This document shows, one piece after another, positions 36,399 through 45,487 of a DNA stretch of 64,000 bases. The DNA comes from Tenuifilaceae bacterium CYCD (GTDB taxonomy: Bacteria > Bacteroidota > Bacteroidia > Bacteroidales > Tenuifilaceae), in contig AP027304.1 in NCBI GenBank assembly GCA_036322835.1, positions 1 through 64,000 on the forward strand, written 5' to 3'. Under the pieces are notes generated by a model. That model searched no databases and was not told the DNA's origin. It saw only the letters and a program-made list of their open reading frames with translations. Made by a program: the position numbers and the translations under genes. The stretch's first letter is position 1. Each line of letters starts with the position of its first letter.

Positions 36399-38591
36399 CT
36401 AGTTAATACTCATTTCATTTATAATATTCTGAGCCCCAGCAAACTTGTCAATTACAAATAGCACATAGCGTATATCAACAATAATGGTGCGTTGCATATT
36501 GGGTTCGTACATAAAATCGCAGGCCATAGCCTCTGAGTTACCGTCGAATGCTATACCAATAAGTTTTCCCTCACCATTCATTACCGGACTCCCAGAATTA
36601 CCACCTGTAATATCGTTATCGGTTAAGAAACAAACGGGCATTTTACCATCAACGCCATAACGTCCATAATCCTTATTCCGCCATAGTTCTTTGAGTTTTG
36701 GATCGACCAAGAATACATCGACACTGGGATTTTCCTTCTCCATAACTCCATCCAAATAGGTAAAAGGCTTGTACTGCATGCCATCCGAAGGTTTGTAGCC
36801 AATTACTTTTCCATAGGTAAGCCTAATTGTTGAATTAGCATCGGGATAGAACTGCTTGTCAGAATTCATTTCCATTAATCCTTTAGTGTAAACCTGCATA
36901 GCTTTTTCGTAGTCGAGTTTTGCGCTGTACATTTGAGGATAAATAGAATCCCAAAGCGCATTGTAGTTATGGTATAGGATAAACAAAGGATCGTTGAGCA
37001 GCGAATCCGATACAGGATTCTTAATCAACCTTTCGAGATTTTTTGGTGAAGTAAAGTAAGAATGCTGGTAAAAACCTTGCACGTAGTATGGATAAAGCCT
37101 ATTGATGTCGGGAATCTGCTTTATCGCATTCATCAAACCAAGGTTTGAACACTCACCCACATTGTTTATGAGATTTCCGAAAGCAACAATATACAATCCC
37201 AAATCGGGCTCATAGTAATACTTATCGAAAATTGAAGGAATATTTTTCTTAAGAAGTTTTGCCTCGGAACGGATTTGATCCTTCTTCCAAAATTTGTATG
37301 CGCTATAAGGCTTTCCCTGCTCAAATATGGACTGAATAAAGTTACCTGATGCATTAACATTTTTGTAAATATCTACGGGATAAAACGATAGCGCTGAAAG
37401 TGATCCTTCCAATGCCTCCCACTTGTTTTGCGCCGATTGCTCATAATATCCTTTAATAACCGGCAATGCGGTTAAGTAACGGCTTCGCATCGATGGGTTT
37501 TGATTCACCCAGACCTTAAAGCTATCCTCACGGGCTGTAAGACGATCCACAACATTAAATCGATACATCGATTCGGCCTGCCAGGTATCCTTTTGGTAAA
37601 AGTTTACCAAATAATCGTGCTTATCGGTATAATCGACCTTAACCCTAGGATCTCGGGCCTGAGATTCTTTAATTATATTTATAAATGATCCCCAGACATC
37701 GCGTTTCCAAGGAGCAACAATATCACGAGCATATTGAGCCTCGAAAGAAGTTGCATATCGATATGTAGAGCCTGGATAACCAATTATCATCGCAAAATCG
37801 CCCTCCTTAACTCCTTTTAGGTCTATTTTTAAGAAGTTCTTTGATTTGTAAGGAACATTCTTGGGGCTATACTCCGCTGGTTTTCCATCGGGCGAGGTGT
37901 ATATCCGAAAAATACAAAAATCGCCAGTATGGCGGGGCCAATGCCAGTTATCAACATCACCACCAAAATTGCCTATCGAGGTTGGAGGAACTCCTACCAA
38001 ACGAACATCAAGGTAACGCTCATACATAAAAATATAAAATGCATTATTGTTAAAGAAAGGCTTAACAACAACATGATATCCTGTTTTCTCGGCCGTTTCC
38101 GATTCAATTATCTGCATCGAAGTCCGTAACTGTTCAAAGTAATCCTTGTTTGGCAAGCTATTATTCACAGATGCAAGAACCTTGGTGGTTACATCTTCAA
38201 TTCCAACAAGAATTAATGCAGTCTTACCCTCAATGGGCAACTCTTCGGTTAAATTTTTCGACCAATACCCATTCTTCAAAAGATTGTTTTCGGGAGAACT
38301 CTTCGATTGAACAGCATCTACCCCACAATGATGGTTTGTTAGGAAAAGTCCCTGAGCGGAAACCAACTCACCAGTACAGCCGCCATCATCGAACTGAACA
38401 ATGGCATCCTTTAAACTTGAATGATTAACGCTGTATATGTCCTCGGTGGTTAACTTTAGACCCATTGTTTGCATAGTGGCAATATTCTGATTGAGCAGAT
38501 TGACAAGCCACATCCCCTCATCGGCTATAGACAGTTTCCAACAAACAACCAGAAGGATTATAAACGTGCTTTTAGCAAAAGATTTAACCAT
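36399..38591 (-). CDS. S46 family dipeptidyl peptidase (DPP7-type)
   Basis: 730 aa with a signal peptide (~1-24). The serine protease triad is indicated by FLTNHHCG (His ~87-88) and the nucleophile in TGGNSGSPV. The specificity loop that follows reads IAFDGNSEAMACDF: Porphyromonas DPP7 has Gly at this position whereas DPP11 has Arg, so preference for hydrophobic rather than acidic P1 residues is expected. Such enzymes release dipeptides in the periplasm of asaccharolytic Bacteroidota. It is monocistronic. Confidence 0.92.
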   Translation of the reverse strand: MVKSFAKSTFIILLVVCWKLSIADEGMWLVNLLNQNIATMQTMGLKLTTEDIYSVNHSSLKDAIVQFDDGGCTGELVSAQGLFLTNHHCGVDAVQSKSSPENNLLKNGYWSKNLTEELPIEGKTALILVGIEDVTTKVLASVNNSLPNKDYFEQLRTSMQIIESETAEKTGYHVVVKPFFNNNAFYIFMYERYLDVRLVGVPPTSIGNFGGDVDNWHWPRHTGDFCIFRIYTSPDGKPAEYSPKNVPYKSKNFLKIDLKGVKEGDFAMIIGYPGSTYRYATSFEAQYARDIVAPWKRDVWGSFINIIKESQARDPRVKVDYTDKHDYLVNFYQKDTWQAESMYRFNVVDRLTAREDSFKVWVNQNPSMRSRYLTALPVIKGYYEQSAQNKWEALEGSLSALSFYPVDIYKNVNASGNFIQSIFEQGKPYSAYKFWKKDQIRSEAKLLKKNIPSIFDKYYYEPDLGLYIVAFGNLINNVGECSNLGLMNAIKQIPDINRLYPYYVQGFYQHSYFTSPKNLERLIKNPVSDSLLNDPLFILYHNYNALWDSIYPQMYSAKLDYEKAMQVYTKGLMEMNSDKQFYPDANSTIRLTYGKVIGYKPSDGMQYKPFTYLDGVMEKENPSVDVFLVDPKLKELWRNKDYGRYGVDGKMPVCFLTDNDITGGNSGSPVMNGEGKLIGIAFDGNSEAMACDFMYEPNMQRTIIVDIRYVLFVIDKFAGAQNIINEMSIN

Positions 38592-38653
38592 ATTAACCTA
38601 ATATTATTTAGTTTTTTCAATAAAGATATGACCAACTTTTACAATTGCTTTAA

Positions 38654-39871
38654 CTACTTAAAAAATTTAACAACTATTAGTAGTAGGATCAGCAAGAACC
38701 CTAACGATACAGTTAGCCTCATATTCGCAGATTGCTTGAGCAATGAAAATTGGTTTGACATCATGTTTTCGTCGATAAACTTAGAATCGGGCAAATCGCG
38801 CCAATGCCATTTTCCAATTATTGTCCCATTGTATAGAAGCAGTAACCCAGGATTTGCCCTTACAATAGTTTTTAGGGTAACCTCATCGGCAATTACAAAA
38901 GGAAAAGGAATACTATTCATACCAGCAAAACTTTGAATTTGCTCGCGCGATGTAGATGTTGCACAAATAAAGCCATACCCTTTTTCATTAGCCTTATAGT
39001 ACAACTCCGATAATTTTTTAAATGCATCAACCTCAGTTCTATCAAGCCTTGAGGACACAACGAGAAAACTATACCCAGAAGAATTTACAAATTTCTCAGT
39101 AACGTCCTCATCCTCTAAAGTACGTAAAGAGAAGTTTGTGATTGGAGGTGTATATCCCTTCTTAACCAATGTTGATTTAGAATCAACAAAAGTCCAAGTA
39201 GAATCATTCCAAGGATAATCGCTCTCATCGAACTCCTTTACCTCGCCATTCTTTTGGTAATAGAGTTTCGTTTTGTACTCATCGGATGGGGCACCGTCAG
39301 GAACAATCATATCATTGTGAATATTTACACCAACGTGGTATGGACGAAAATCGTAAGCGGGTAAATATCTATATCCATAAATTGATGGCATAAACGACAC
39401 GATGATTAAAACCGCCAACAAGGCTAATTCCTTCCACTTAGCAAAAGTTAGCGGTAAGTTTTTTCGGTATATTAAAAGAACTACCGCTGCGGCAAAAAAT
39501 ACTATGTTTTTATAAAACGTTTGCCAATTGGATAGATGAACGGCATCGCCAAAACAACCACAATCGGAAACTGGGTTAAAAATGGCCAGTATAAGTGTTA
39601 ATGGTGTAAACAAAAGCATGAACAGGAAGGCGCCCCAGGCTGCAAGCCTGAGTTTTACACCAAATAGCAATGTTAATCCTATCAAGAATTCGGCAGCACA
39701 AAGAATAAAAGAAAATGCCAATGATAGCGGCTCCAAAAAATTAAGATGAAATGCCACAAAGTAATCGTGGAATTTATAGGCCGAACCCAATGGATCGATA
39801 CCCTTAACAAATCCAGAGAATATAAATACTATGGCTAACAGATAACGGCTAATAGTTACTATATGCTTCAT
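38654..39871 (-). CDS. BT_3928-family membrane protein (DoxX/MauE-like)
   Basis: 405 aa. An N-terminal DoxX/MauE-like four-helix membrane part (residues ~1-150) carries SGFVKGIDPLGSAYKFHDYF and the cysteine pair in PVSDCGCFGDAVHLS; a soluble, thioredoxin-like segment without an obvious CxxC follows, with one terminal helix (~380-400). This is the architecture of the BT_3928 family of Bacteroidota. MauE-like proteins take part in disulfide or redox handling at the membrane. It lies 42 bp downstream of tmk on the same strand and may be co-transcribed. Confidence 0.85.
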   Translation of the reverse strand: MKHIVTISRYLLAIVFIFSGFVKGIDPLGSAYKFHDYFVAFHLNFLEPLSLAFSFILCAAEFLIGLTLLFGVKLRLAAWGAFLFMLLFTPLTLILAIFNPVSDCGCFGDAVHLSNWQTFYKNIVFFAAAVVLLIYRKNLPLTFAKWKELALLAVLIIVSFMPSIYGYRYLPAYDFRPYHVGVNIHNDMIVPDGAPSDEYKTKLYYQKNGEVKEFDESDYPWNDSTWTFVDSKSTLVKKGYTPPITNFSLRTLEDEDVTEKFVNSSGYSFLVVSSRLDRTEVDAFKKLSELYYKANEKGYGFICATSTSREQIQSFAGMNSIPFPFVIADEVTLKTIVRANPGLLLLYNGTIIGKWHWRDLPDSKFIDENMMSNQFSLLKQSANMRLTVSLGFLLILLLIVVKFFK

Positions 39872-39913
39872 AATTTGGAGTTTAATCGTTAACAGTATAT
39901 ATTTTTAAATAGG

Positions 39914-40603
39914 TTACCTCAACACTCCATGAGCCTTGATGGCTTCCATAATTTTAGCGAAGATCTCGTTAGGTTTCTGCATTTGCCCATCGGGAGTGTT
40001 ACACCTGATCACCTTAAAACAAGAGTCAATGCTCTCTTGCTCGAGGTAAACTTTCCGAACTCGTTCCTGAAAACTCAAATCTTTCTCGTGAATATCGTCT
40101 TTGCCTTTAAGGTAACCTCTATCATCGCCGGAGCGTTGCTCGGTTAGCCTAGTTTTGGTAAACTCAAAAGGAACATCAAGGAATATATTTAAATCGGGTT
40201 TGGGAATCCGAAAGTAATCAAACTCTAGTTTAAAAATCCAATCGCGTAAAGCGCTCCTTTCCAAATCGGATTTTTGCTTGGCACACTGAAATGCAATATT
40301 TGAATAAACATACCTATCGAGCAGCACAATATGTCCCTGATTTAACCATTCCTCAATTGTTTTTGCAGCATCCATCCTATCAGTAGCATAAAGCAAGGCA
40401 ACAACATACGGATCCACTTGGTTGATATCGCCTAAATCGCCCCGAAGAAACCGAGCAATTAACTCACCAAAAAAAGGCGATTCAACACGGGGAAAATGAA
40501 GAAAGTGAGTAGGTACTCCCTTATCAACAAAATGGTTATTTATAAGATTAATTTGGGTTGATTTTCCTGCACCATCAAGTCCCTCTATCACTATCAAAGC
40601 CAT
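39914..40603 (-). CDS. tmk: Thymidylate kinase
   Basis: 229 aa. P-loop GLDGAGKST at residues 8-16, the DR motif LLDRYVYSNIAFQ and the LID-region RSGDDRGYLKGKD are typical of TMPK, which phosphorylates dTMP to dTDP. The length is slightly above the usual 205-215 aa, in line with a C-terminal helix. It is divergent from folP across a 110-bp promoter-bearing gap. Confidence 0.95.
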   Translation of the reverse strand: MALIVIEGLDGAGKSTQINLINNHFVDKGVPTHFLHFPRVESPFFGELIARFLRGDLGDINQVDPYVVALLYATDRMDAAKTIEEWLNQGHIVLLDRYVYSNIAFQCAKQKSDLERSALRDWIFKLEFDYFRIPKPDLNIFLDVPFEFTKTRLTEQRSGDDRGYLKGKDDIHEKDLSFQERVRKVYLEQESIDSCFKVIRCNTPDGQMQKPNEIFAKIMEAIKAHGVLR

Positions 40604-40713
40604 TGTAAATCTGTTTTTTATTTAAATATGTAGAATTAAAAATTATAACCTTAGCAATTTTCAATCAATGTTTCGTATTTTTAACCACAAAATACCACGC
40701 AAGATAGAAAAAA

Positions 40714-41595
40714 ATGGAACATATTGGGTCTCATCTAAAACAAAGGCAAACCATTACCAGTAATGGTAAAATAATTAATATCTCCAAGCCTCTAGTTATG
40801 GGGATTGTTAATGTTACTAGCGATTCCTTTTTTAGCGCCAGTCGATTCCGTTTTTCCCATTCAATTGCCCGCAGAGCGGAACAAATTATCAACCAGGGAG
40901 GCACCATGATTGATGTTGGCGCCTGCTCTACACGTCCGGGAGCTCAACTCGTTAACGAGGAATTAGAACTTAAGCGGCTTTCCCGAGCGCTCAATGCAAT
41001 CAGGAAGAAGTACCCCGACGCAATAGTATCGATAGATACGTTTAGATCGAACGTGGCAAAAAGGATGGTTTTGGACTTTGGTGCCAATATCGTTAATGAT
41101 ATTTCGGCAGGCGAAATGGATCCTAAAATGTTTGAAACAATTGCAGAACTTAAAGTTCCATACATTCTTATGCACATGAAGGGAACTCCCAATAATATGC
41201 AGAATAACCCTACATACGAGAATGTTATCAAAGAAATTTTCATCTACTTTAACGAAAAAATTGAAACGCTAAAAAGACTTGGAGTTAACGATATAATTAT
41301 TGATCCGGGCTTTGGCTTTGGCAAAACTATTGATCACAACTTTACAATTCTCAAAAACCTGAATGCATTCCAACTATTCGAACTTCCTATCCTTGCAGGC
41401 GTTTCAAGAAAATCTATGATTTACAAATCGCTCAATACAACACCAGACCAAGCGTTGAACGGAACTACCATTTTGAACACACTTGCACTGCAAAATGGCG
41501 CAACCATACTCAGGGTTCATGATGTTAGGGAAGCCTTAGAAACAATAAAACTATTTGAATTAACCCAAAAACAACCCGATTTTCAGTATTTATAG
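40714..41595 (+). CDS. folP: Dihydropteroate synthase
   Basis: 293 aa. It carries the family signatures VMGIVNVTSDSFF, DVGACSTRPGA and IIDPGFGFGKTIDHN plus LAGVSRKSMI at the end. DHPS joins dihydropterin pyrophosphate and p-aminobenzoate in folate synthesis and is the sulfonamide target. All pterin-binding residues appear intact (Asp, Asn, Asp, Lys, Arg/His). It is followed by cdaA after 9 bp, a linkage widespread in Bacteroidota. Confidence 0.96.
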   Translation: MEHIGSHLKQRQTITSNGKIINISKPLVMGIVNVTSDSFFSASRFRFSHSIARRAEQIINQGGTMIDVGACSTRPGAQLVNEELELKRLSRALNAIRKKYPDAIVSIDTFRSNVAKRMVLDFGANIVNDISAGEMDPKMFETIAELKVPYILMHMKGTPNNMQNNPTYENVIKEIFIYFNEKIETLKRLGVNDIIIDPGFGFGKTIDHNFTILKNLNAFQLFELPILAGVSRKSMIYKSLNTTPDQALNGTTILNTLALQNGATILRVHDVREALETIKLFELTQKQPDFQYL

Positions 41596-41604
41596 CGAAT
41601 AGGC

Positions 41605-42411
41605 ATGATTCCAAATTTCATTAATCTATTTATTACAATCAGAGTTCTCGATATCATAGATATTATTCTGGTAGCATTCCTGCTTTACCAAATCTATATG
41701 CTAATTCGAGGAACAGTCGCCATCAATATTTTTACGGGAATTGTCGTGCTATACATTATTTGGCTGGTAGTTCGCGCCCTAAACATGGAGCTGCTGAGCG
41801 GAATTCTTGGTCAAATCATTGGGGTTGGTGTTATTGCTATTATTATAGTATTTCAACAGGAAATCCGTAAATTCTTACTATTTATCGGCAACAGGTATTT
41901 ATCGAAAAGCAAATTTTCTTTAGAAAATTTGCTTTTCCCAAAACAAAAAGAGAGTGTTGCCCCTGTAAATATTGATGCCATTGTTAAGGCTTGCCGCAAT
42001 ATGTCAGAAACAAAAACAGGTGCGCTGATTGTTATTGCCCGTAAATCGGAACTTGAATTCTATGCAGAAAGTGGAGATATAATTGATGCAGAAACATCGA
42101 GTCGATTACTCGAGAATATTTTTTTTAAAAATAGCCCTCTACATGATGGTGCAGTGATTATTGTGAACGACAAAATTCACGCTGCCCGTTGCGTTCTCCC
42201 TGTTTCTGAAAATATAAATCTGCCTCCTCACTATGGGATGCGCCATAAGGCAGCAATTGGGATCAGCGAAGTTACAGATGCTCTGGTAGTGCTTGTATCA
42301 GAAGAAACGGGCAAAATCAGCTTTGTATCGCATGGATCAATCAAATATGGGGTACCTACGCAGGAATTAAAATCTTTACTTGGCGAAAATCTTTCCAACA
42401 TATCGAAATAG
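41605..42411 (+). CDS. cdaA: Diadenylate cyclase (c-di-AMP synthase) CdaA
   Basis: 268 aa. Three N-terminal membrane helices (~15-90) are followed by a DisA_N/DAC catalytic domain (~105-260) with the DGA motif (LHDGAVII) and the RHR-like motif (GMRHKAAIGISE), which bind and cyclise ATP. The product c-di-AMP regulates potassium and osmotic balance and cell wall growth. It is co-transcribed with folP. Confidence 0.95.
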   Translation: MIPNFINLFITIRVLDIIDIILVAFLLYQIYMLIRGTVAINIFTGIVVLYIIWLVVRALNMELLSGILGQIIGVGVIAIIIVFQQEIRKFLLFIGNRYLSKSKFSLENLLFPKQKESVAPVNIDAIVKACRNMSETKTGALIVIARKSELEFYAESGDIIDAETSSRLLENIFFKNSPLHDGAVIIVNDKIHAARCVLPVSENINLPPHYGMRHKAAIGISEVTDALVVLVSEETGKISFVSHGSIKYGVPTQELKSLLGENLSNISK

Positions 42412-42508
42412 CAGACAATCTGCCGGTTAATAAAATATAAGATTTTTATGGGTTTTTATCCGTAAAAACTTTACTTTTGATGCTCTTGGGACATAATTTC
42501 GATGCGTT

Positions 42509-43738
42509 ATGATTAAGTATTCTATCACAAAGTCGGATCAGACTTTGAATGGTGAAGTTTCCCTTTCGCCCACAAAGCCTTTGAGCCACAAATTTCTTAC
42601 CATAAGAATTTTAAAAAGTTCGAATCTCACCCAGCGAATAACCACTGAGAATGAGGATGCTCGAATACTCGACAAAAATCTGTTGAACGAAGGAATCAAA
42701 AAAAACAGAGGTTCATCGGCTAAGGCCATTCGGCATATCCGATCGTTTATAAACTATTTCGGTGGAGAATGGATAATCTCCTCATCGGATGTTATAAAGG
42801 ATAAATCGATTCCCAAAACAATTAAGGTTCTTCAAAAATTTGGGCTAAAAGTAAACTTTGAAGAACGTTCGGGAAGGCCTCCATTTAAAATAACCGGTAA
42901 AAATTTAAATGGACAAATATTCCGGGTTAGCAGCTCCATAAATAGCAAGATTATTGAAGCACGGATGTTACTGTCTCCGAATATACAAAAGGAGATGATT
43001 ACGGAGCTGAAGGATCAAATTATCCAATCGGGCTACGCCGTAATGACTTTAAGAGCACTGCAATACTTGGGCATAAACACCGATTGGAAAGAGGAAGAAA
43101 TCCTAATTGAACACGAAATCTACGACGGCACTGAACTTGTAATTGAGGCCGATTGGAGCATGGCATCGTACTGGTATCAGATGATTGCACTTTCGCAAAA
43201 GGGCACAATTGCTTTAATAGGATTAAATCCGGAAAGTTTCCAATGCGATTCTGCTGTCAAGGATATTTTCAAAAATTTTGGTGTAGAAACTCAAATTACC
43301 CCGGATGCAATAAAAATTAAGCGGAAAGGTAAGGTTGTCAAAAAGTTTGAACACGACTTTACTACCTACCCCGATTTAACCCCTGCCGCTGTAGCAACCT
43401 GTGTTTGCTTGAATATTCCTTTCAGGATCTCGGGTATAGAATATCTTCGCCAAAAGGAAACCGACAGGGTTGAATCCCTTCAACTGGAGATGGCAAAACT
43501 AGGAGCCGTTCTGAAACTGGAAAATGCTGGAATCCTGGTTTACGATGGAAAAACTAAACTTAAAGGAATAAAAGAAGTAGAGTTTGATACGCACGACGAC
43601 CATAGGATGGCCTTATCGCTAGCTCCAGTATGTCTAAAGGACATTAAGGTTACTATTGATAACCCCTGGGTTACCAATAAATCGTACACCACATTCTGGG
43701 ATGATCTGAAAAAAGTTGGGTTTGAAGTTATATCATGA
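42509..43738 (+). CDS. EPSP-synthase (AroA) homologue with altered substrate site
   Basis: 409 aa, alpha/beta inverse barrel of the EPT family. The C-terminal half keeps YPDLTPA, RQKETDRV, HDDHRMALSLAP and NKSYTTFWDD, and ADWSMASYWYQ is the Bacteroidota variant of the central motif. In the N-terminal half the usual LPxSKSxSNR reads LSPTKPLSHKF, GTAMRFLTA is replaced by GSSAKAIRHIR, and VSSQY by INSKI. The phosphate/shikimate-binding residues are thus changed. It could be a working but divergent AroA or a paralogue with another role. It is not next to shikimate genes but follows folP-cdaA by 97 bp. Confidence 0.8.
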   Translation: MIKYSITKSDQTLNGEVSLSPTKPLSHKFLTIRILKSSNLTQRITTENEDARILDKNLLNEGIKKNRGSSAKAIRHIRSFINYFGGEWIISSSDVIKDKSIPKTIKVLQKFGLKVNFEERSGRPPFKITGKNLNGQIFRVSSSINSKIIEARMLLSPNIQKEMITELKDQIIQSGYAVMTLRALQYLGINTDWKEEEILIEHEIYDGTELVIEADWSMASYWYQMIALSQKGTIALIGLNPESFQCDSAVKDIFKNFGVETQITPDAIKIKRKGKVVKKFEHDFTTYPDLTPAAVATCVCLNIPFRISGIEYLRQKETDRVESLQLEMAKLGAVLKLENAGILVYDGKTKLKGIKEVEFDTHDDHRMALSLAPVCLKDIKVTIDNPWVTNKSYTTFWDDLKKVGFEVIS

Positions 43739-43744
43739 TAAAGA

Positions 43745-43770
43745 AAAGAGGCCCACAGGCCTCTTTCTTT
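43745..43770. terminator. Bidirectional terminator
   Basis: AAAGAGGCC pairs with GGCCTCTTT across a CACA loop, and T-rich DNA flanks it on both strands. It serves the EPSP-synthase homologue and the convergent RDD gene. Confidence 0.85.
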
Positions 43771-43780
43771 CTTTTATTAA

Positions 43781-44254
43781 TTATGGCTTCTTCCAGACCA
43801 ATGTATTGGCAATAACATCATGTAGGGCTTGTTTCTTATCTGTAAATCCTGCCATAATATATCCTATCCAGAAAATCATTCCCGAAATGATCTTAGAAAA
43901 ATACCGACCTGTGGCTCTTCCAAATGAAATTCTACCACCCATGTCATCTGTTACAATAATTCCCAAAACAATTTTTCCAATTGTTCCTTGATATTTCGAA
44001 GATTCCATCAATGCAAAGTAAAGCCATCCCGCAGCAACGCTTAGCATTGCGAACAGAAATATGGTTCCAACTATTGTTCCCGCCACACCGAGTGCTTGAA
44101 TATCCGACAAATCACCGTTCGAAGCCTTAACAGCAGTGTAAATAATAGACCCAATAAAGGGCAATAATAGAATAAACTGAACAACCCCTAAAATAGCACC
44201 ATCGAGCAAATGAGCAATAAAGCGCCACCAAAATCCTGCATATTTCTTTTCCAT
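43781..44254 (-). CDS. RDD family membrane protein
   Basis: 157 aa. The N-terminal YAGFWWRFIAHLLDGAIL contains the family's Arg and Asp, and KYQGTIGKIVLGI plus ISFGRATGRYFSKIISGM are the conserved middle and third blocks. Three hydrophobic helices are visible. RDD proteins are small membrane proteins, some acting as ion antiporters, mostly of unknown role. It is 20 bp downstream of the cytosine methyltransferase on the same strand, and the two may share a transcript. Confidence 0.85.
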   Translation of the reverse strand: MEKKYAGFWWRFIAHLLDGAILGVVQFILLLPFIGSIIYTAVKASNGDLSDIQALGVAGTIVGTIFLFAMLSVAAGWLYFALMESSKYQGTIGKIVLGIIVTDDMGGRISFGRATGRYFSKIISGMIFWIGYIMAGFTDKKQALHDVIANTLVWKKP

Positions 44255-44274
44255 ACTTCTATGAATTAAGCTTA

Positions 44275-45453
44275 TTAATCAAAATACGTCCTTGTATTGA
44301 TTAAAAAATTGGCAAAAAGTTTAACCACCTCAACATTAACAGAATTTCCAAACTGACGGTAGGCAATTCGACTGGTTGGATGAATTTTGAAGGTATCGGG
44401 AAAACTTTGCAATCGTGCACATTCACGAGGGCTTAACCGACGTTTCAATGGTCCCACAATTGATGTTTGCGTTATTGCCACCAATGCAGGGAAATGGGTT
44501 GGTGCTTTTGCCCTTAATCCCGAAGGGCGAAAATGCATAATGGTGTCCCACAGGTTTGGAGTAGCTGTTTTGCCAGCCTGCCACTCAAATTTAGCCTTAG
44601 CCCCTTTGAAAGCAGGATTTTTACGAGCTTTTACCAACCAACGTGATAAAAACTTCTTATTTACCTTGTAGAGCTGCTGATTCTTCAGGATAAAATTTTG
44701 CTTCCATTTAGGATATAGCACAAATTCCTCCCGAGGAACTTCTTTATCGAAATAATCAGCCCAAACCGGGAATCCCGGTAAATCGCCCTTTATATTCTTA
44801 ATAAACTCATTCCAAAGCTCAATAATTGACTCCTCGCGTTTGCTTAACTTATATTTACGAGGATTCGGCAAATCAGGAACAACAACCGATAAGGCATCTG
44901 ATGCTTTATACTTAGCTGGCTTAACCGGTAAGAAGGGAAGATCGCCAATGTCCTTACGAACACAAGCAATAAACACCCTCTCGCGGTGCTGAGGAACCCC
45001 CAAATAATGTGGGCTGTAAATAATGGGTTCCGGCGACACGTTGTACCCCAAATGCCTTAAGTTATAATGAATGATTTTCCAAGTGTTTCCGCCATCGTGA
45101 CCAGCAAGATTCCTAACATTTTCAAGGAGTATATACTTGGGCTGATGATGCTTTACAATTCGAACAATATCAAAAAATAGGGTTCCTCTCGGATCGTTTA
45201 TTCCCTTACGGTTACCGGCCTTGGAAAACGATTGGCAGGGAAATCCGGCGCAAAGCACATCGTGTTCGGGGATATCCTTTTCATCAACAGTTCGAATATC
45301 GCCCCGCGGTTCGATACCAAAATTATCGAGGTAAACCTTTCGGCAATCGGCGTCAATATCCGATGCAAAAACACACTCGGCGCCTAACTGGCTAAGCGCA
45401 ATATGAAAACCACCTATACCACAGAATAAATCAATAAATTTGAGTTTTTCCAT
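44275..45453 (-). CDS. C5 DNA cytosine methyltransferase
   Basis: 392 aa. Motif I FIDLFCGIGGF, motif IV AGFPCQSFSKAG (catalytic Cys), motif VI LLENVRN and motif VIII PQHRERVFIA are present, as are motifs IX and X (RLSPRECARLQSFPDTF, YRQFGNSVNV). The target recognition domain lies between ~190 and 320, and its target is not predictable. No restriction endonuclease lies beside it. The neighbours are an RDD protein and an esterase, so it looks like an orphan methylase. Confidence 0.93.
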   Translation of the reverse strand: MEKLKFIDLFCGIGGFHIALSQLGAECVFASDIDADCRKVYLDNFGIEPRGDIRTVDEKDIPEHDVLCAGFPCQSFSKAGNRKGINDPRGTLFFDIVRIVKHHQPKYILLENVRNLAGHDGGNTWKIIHYNLRHLGYNVSPEPIIYSPHYLGVPQHRERVFIACVRKDIGDLPFLPVKPAKYKASDALSVVVPDLPNPRKYKLSKREESIIELWNEFIKNIKGDLPGFPVWADYFDKEVPREEFVLYPKWKQNFILKNQQLYKVNKKFLSRWLVKARKNPAFKGAKAKFEWQAGKTATPNLWDTIMHFRPSGLRAKAPTHFPALVAITQTSIVGPLKRRLSPRECARLQSFPDTFKIHPTSRIAYRQFGNSVNVEVVKLFANFLINTRTYFD

Positions 45454-45487
45454 GGTTCAAATATAGAAAATAGCGATGAATAAATCA

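Noticed and set aside
44275-45453. Restriction-modification system
   Set aside because: Neighbours are an RDD membrane protein and an esterase; no endonuclease is adjacent.
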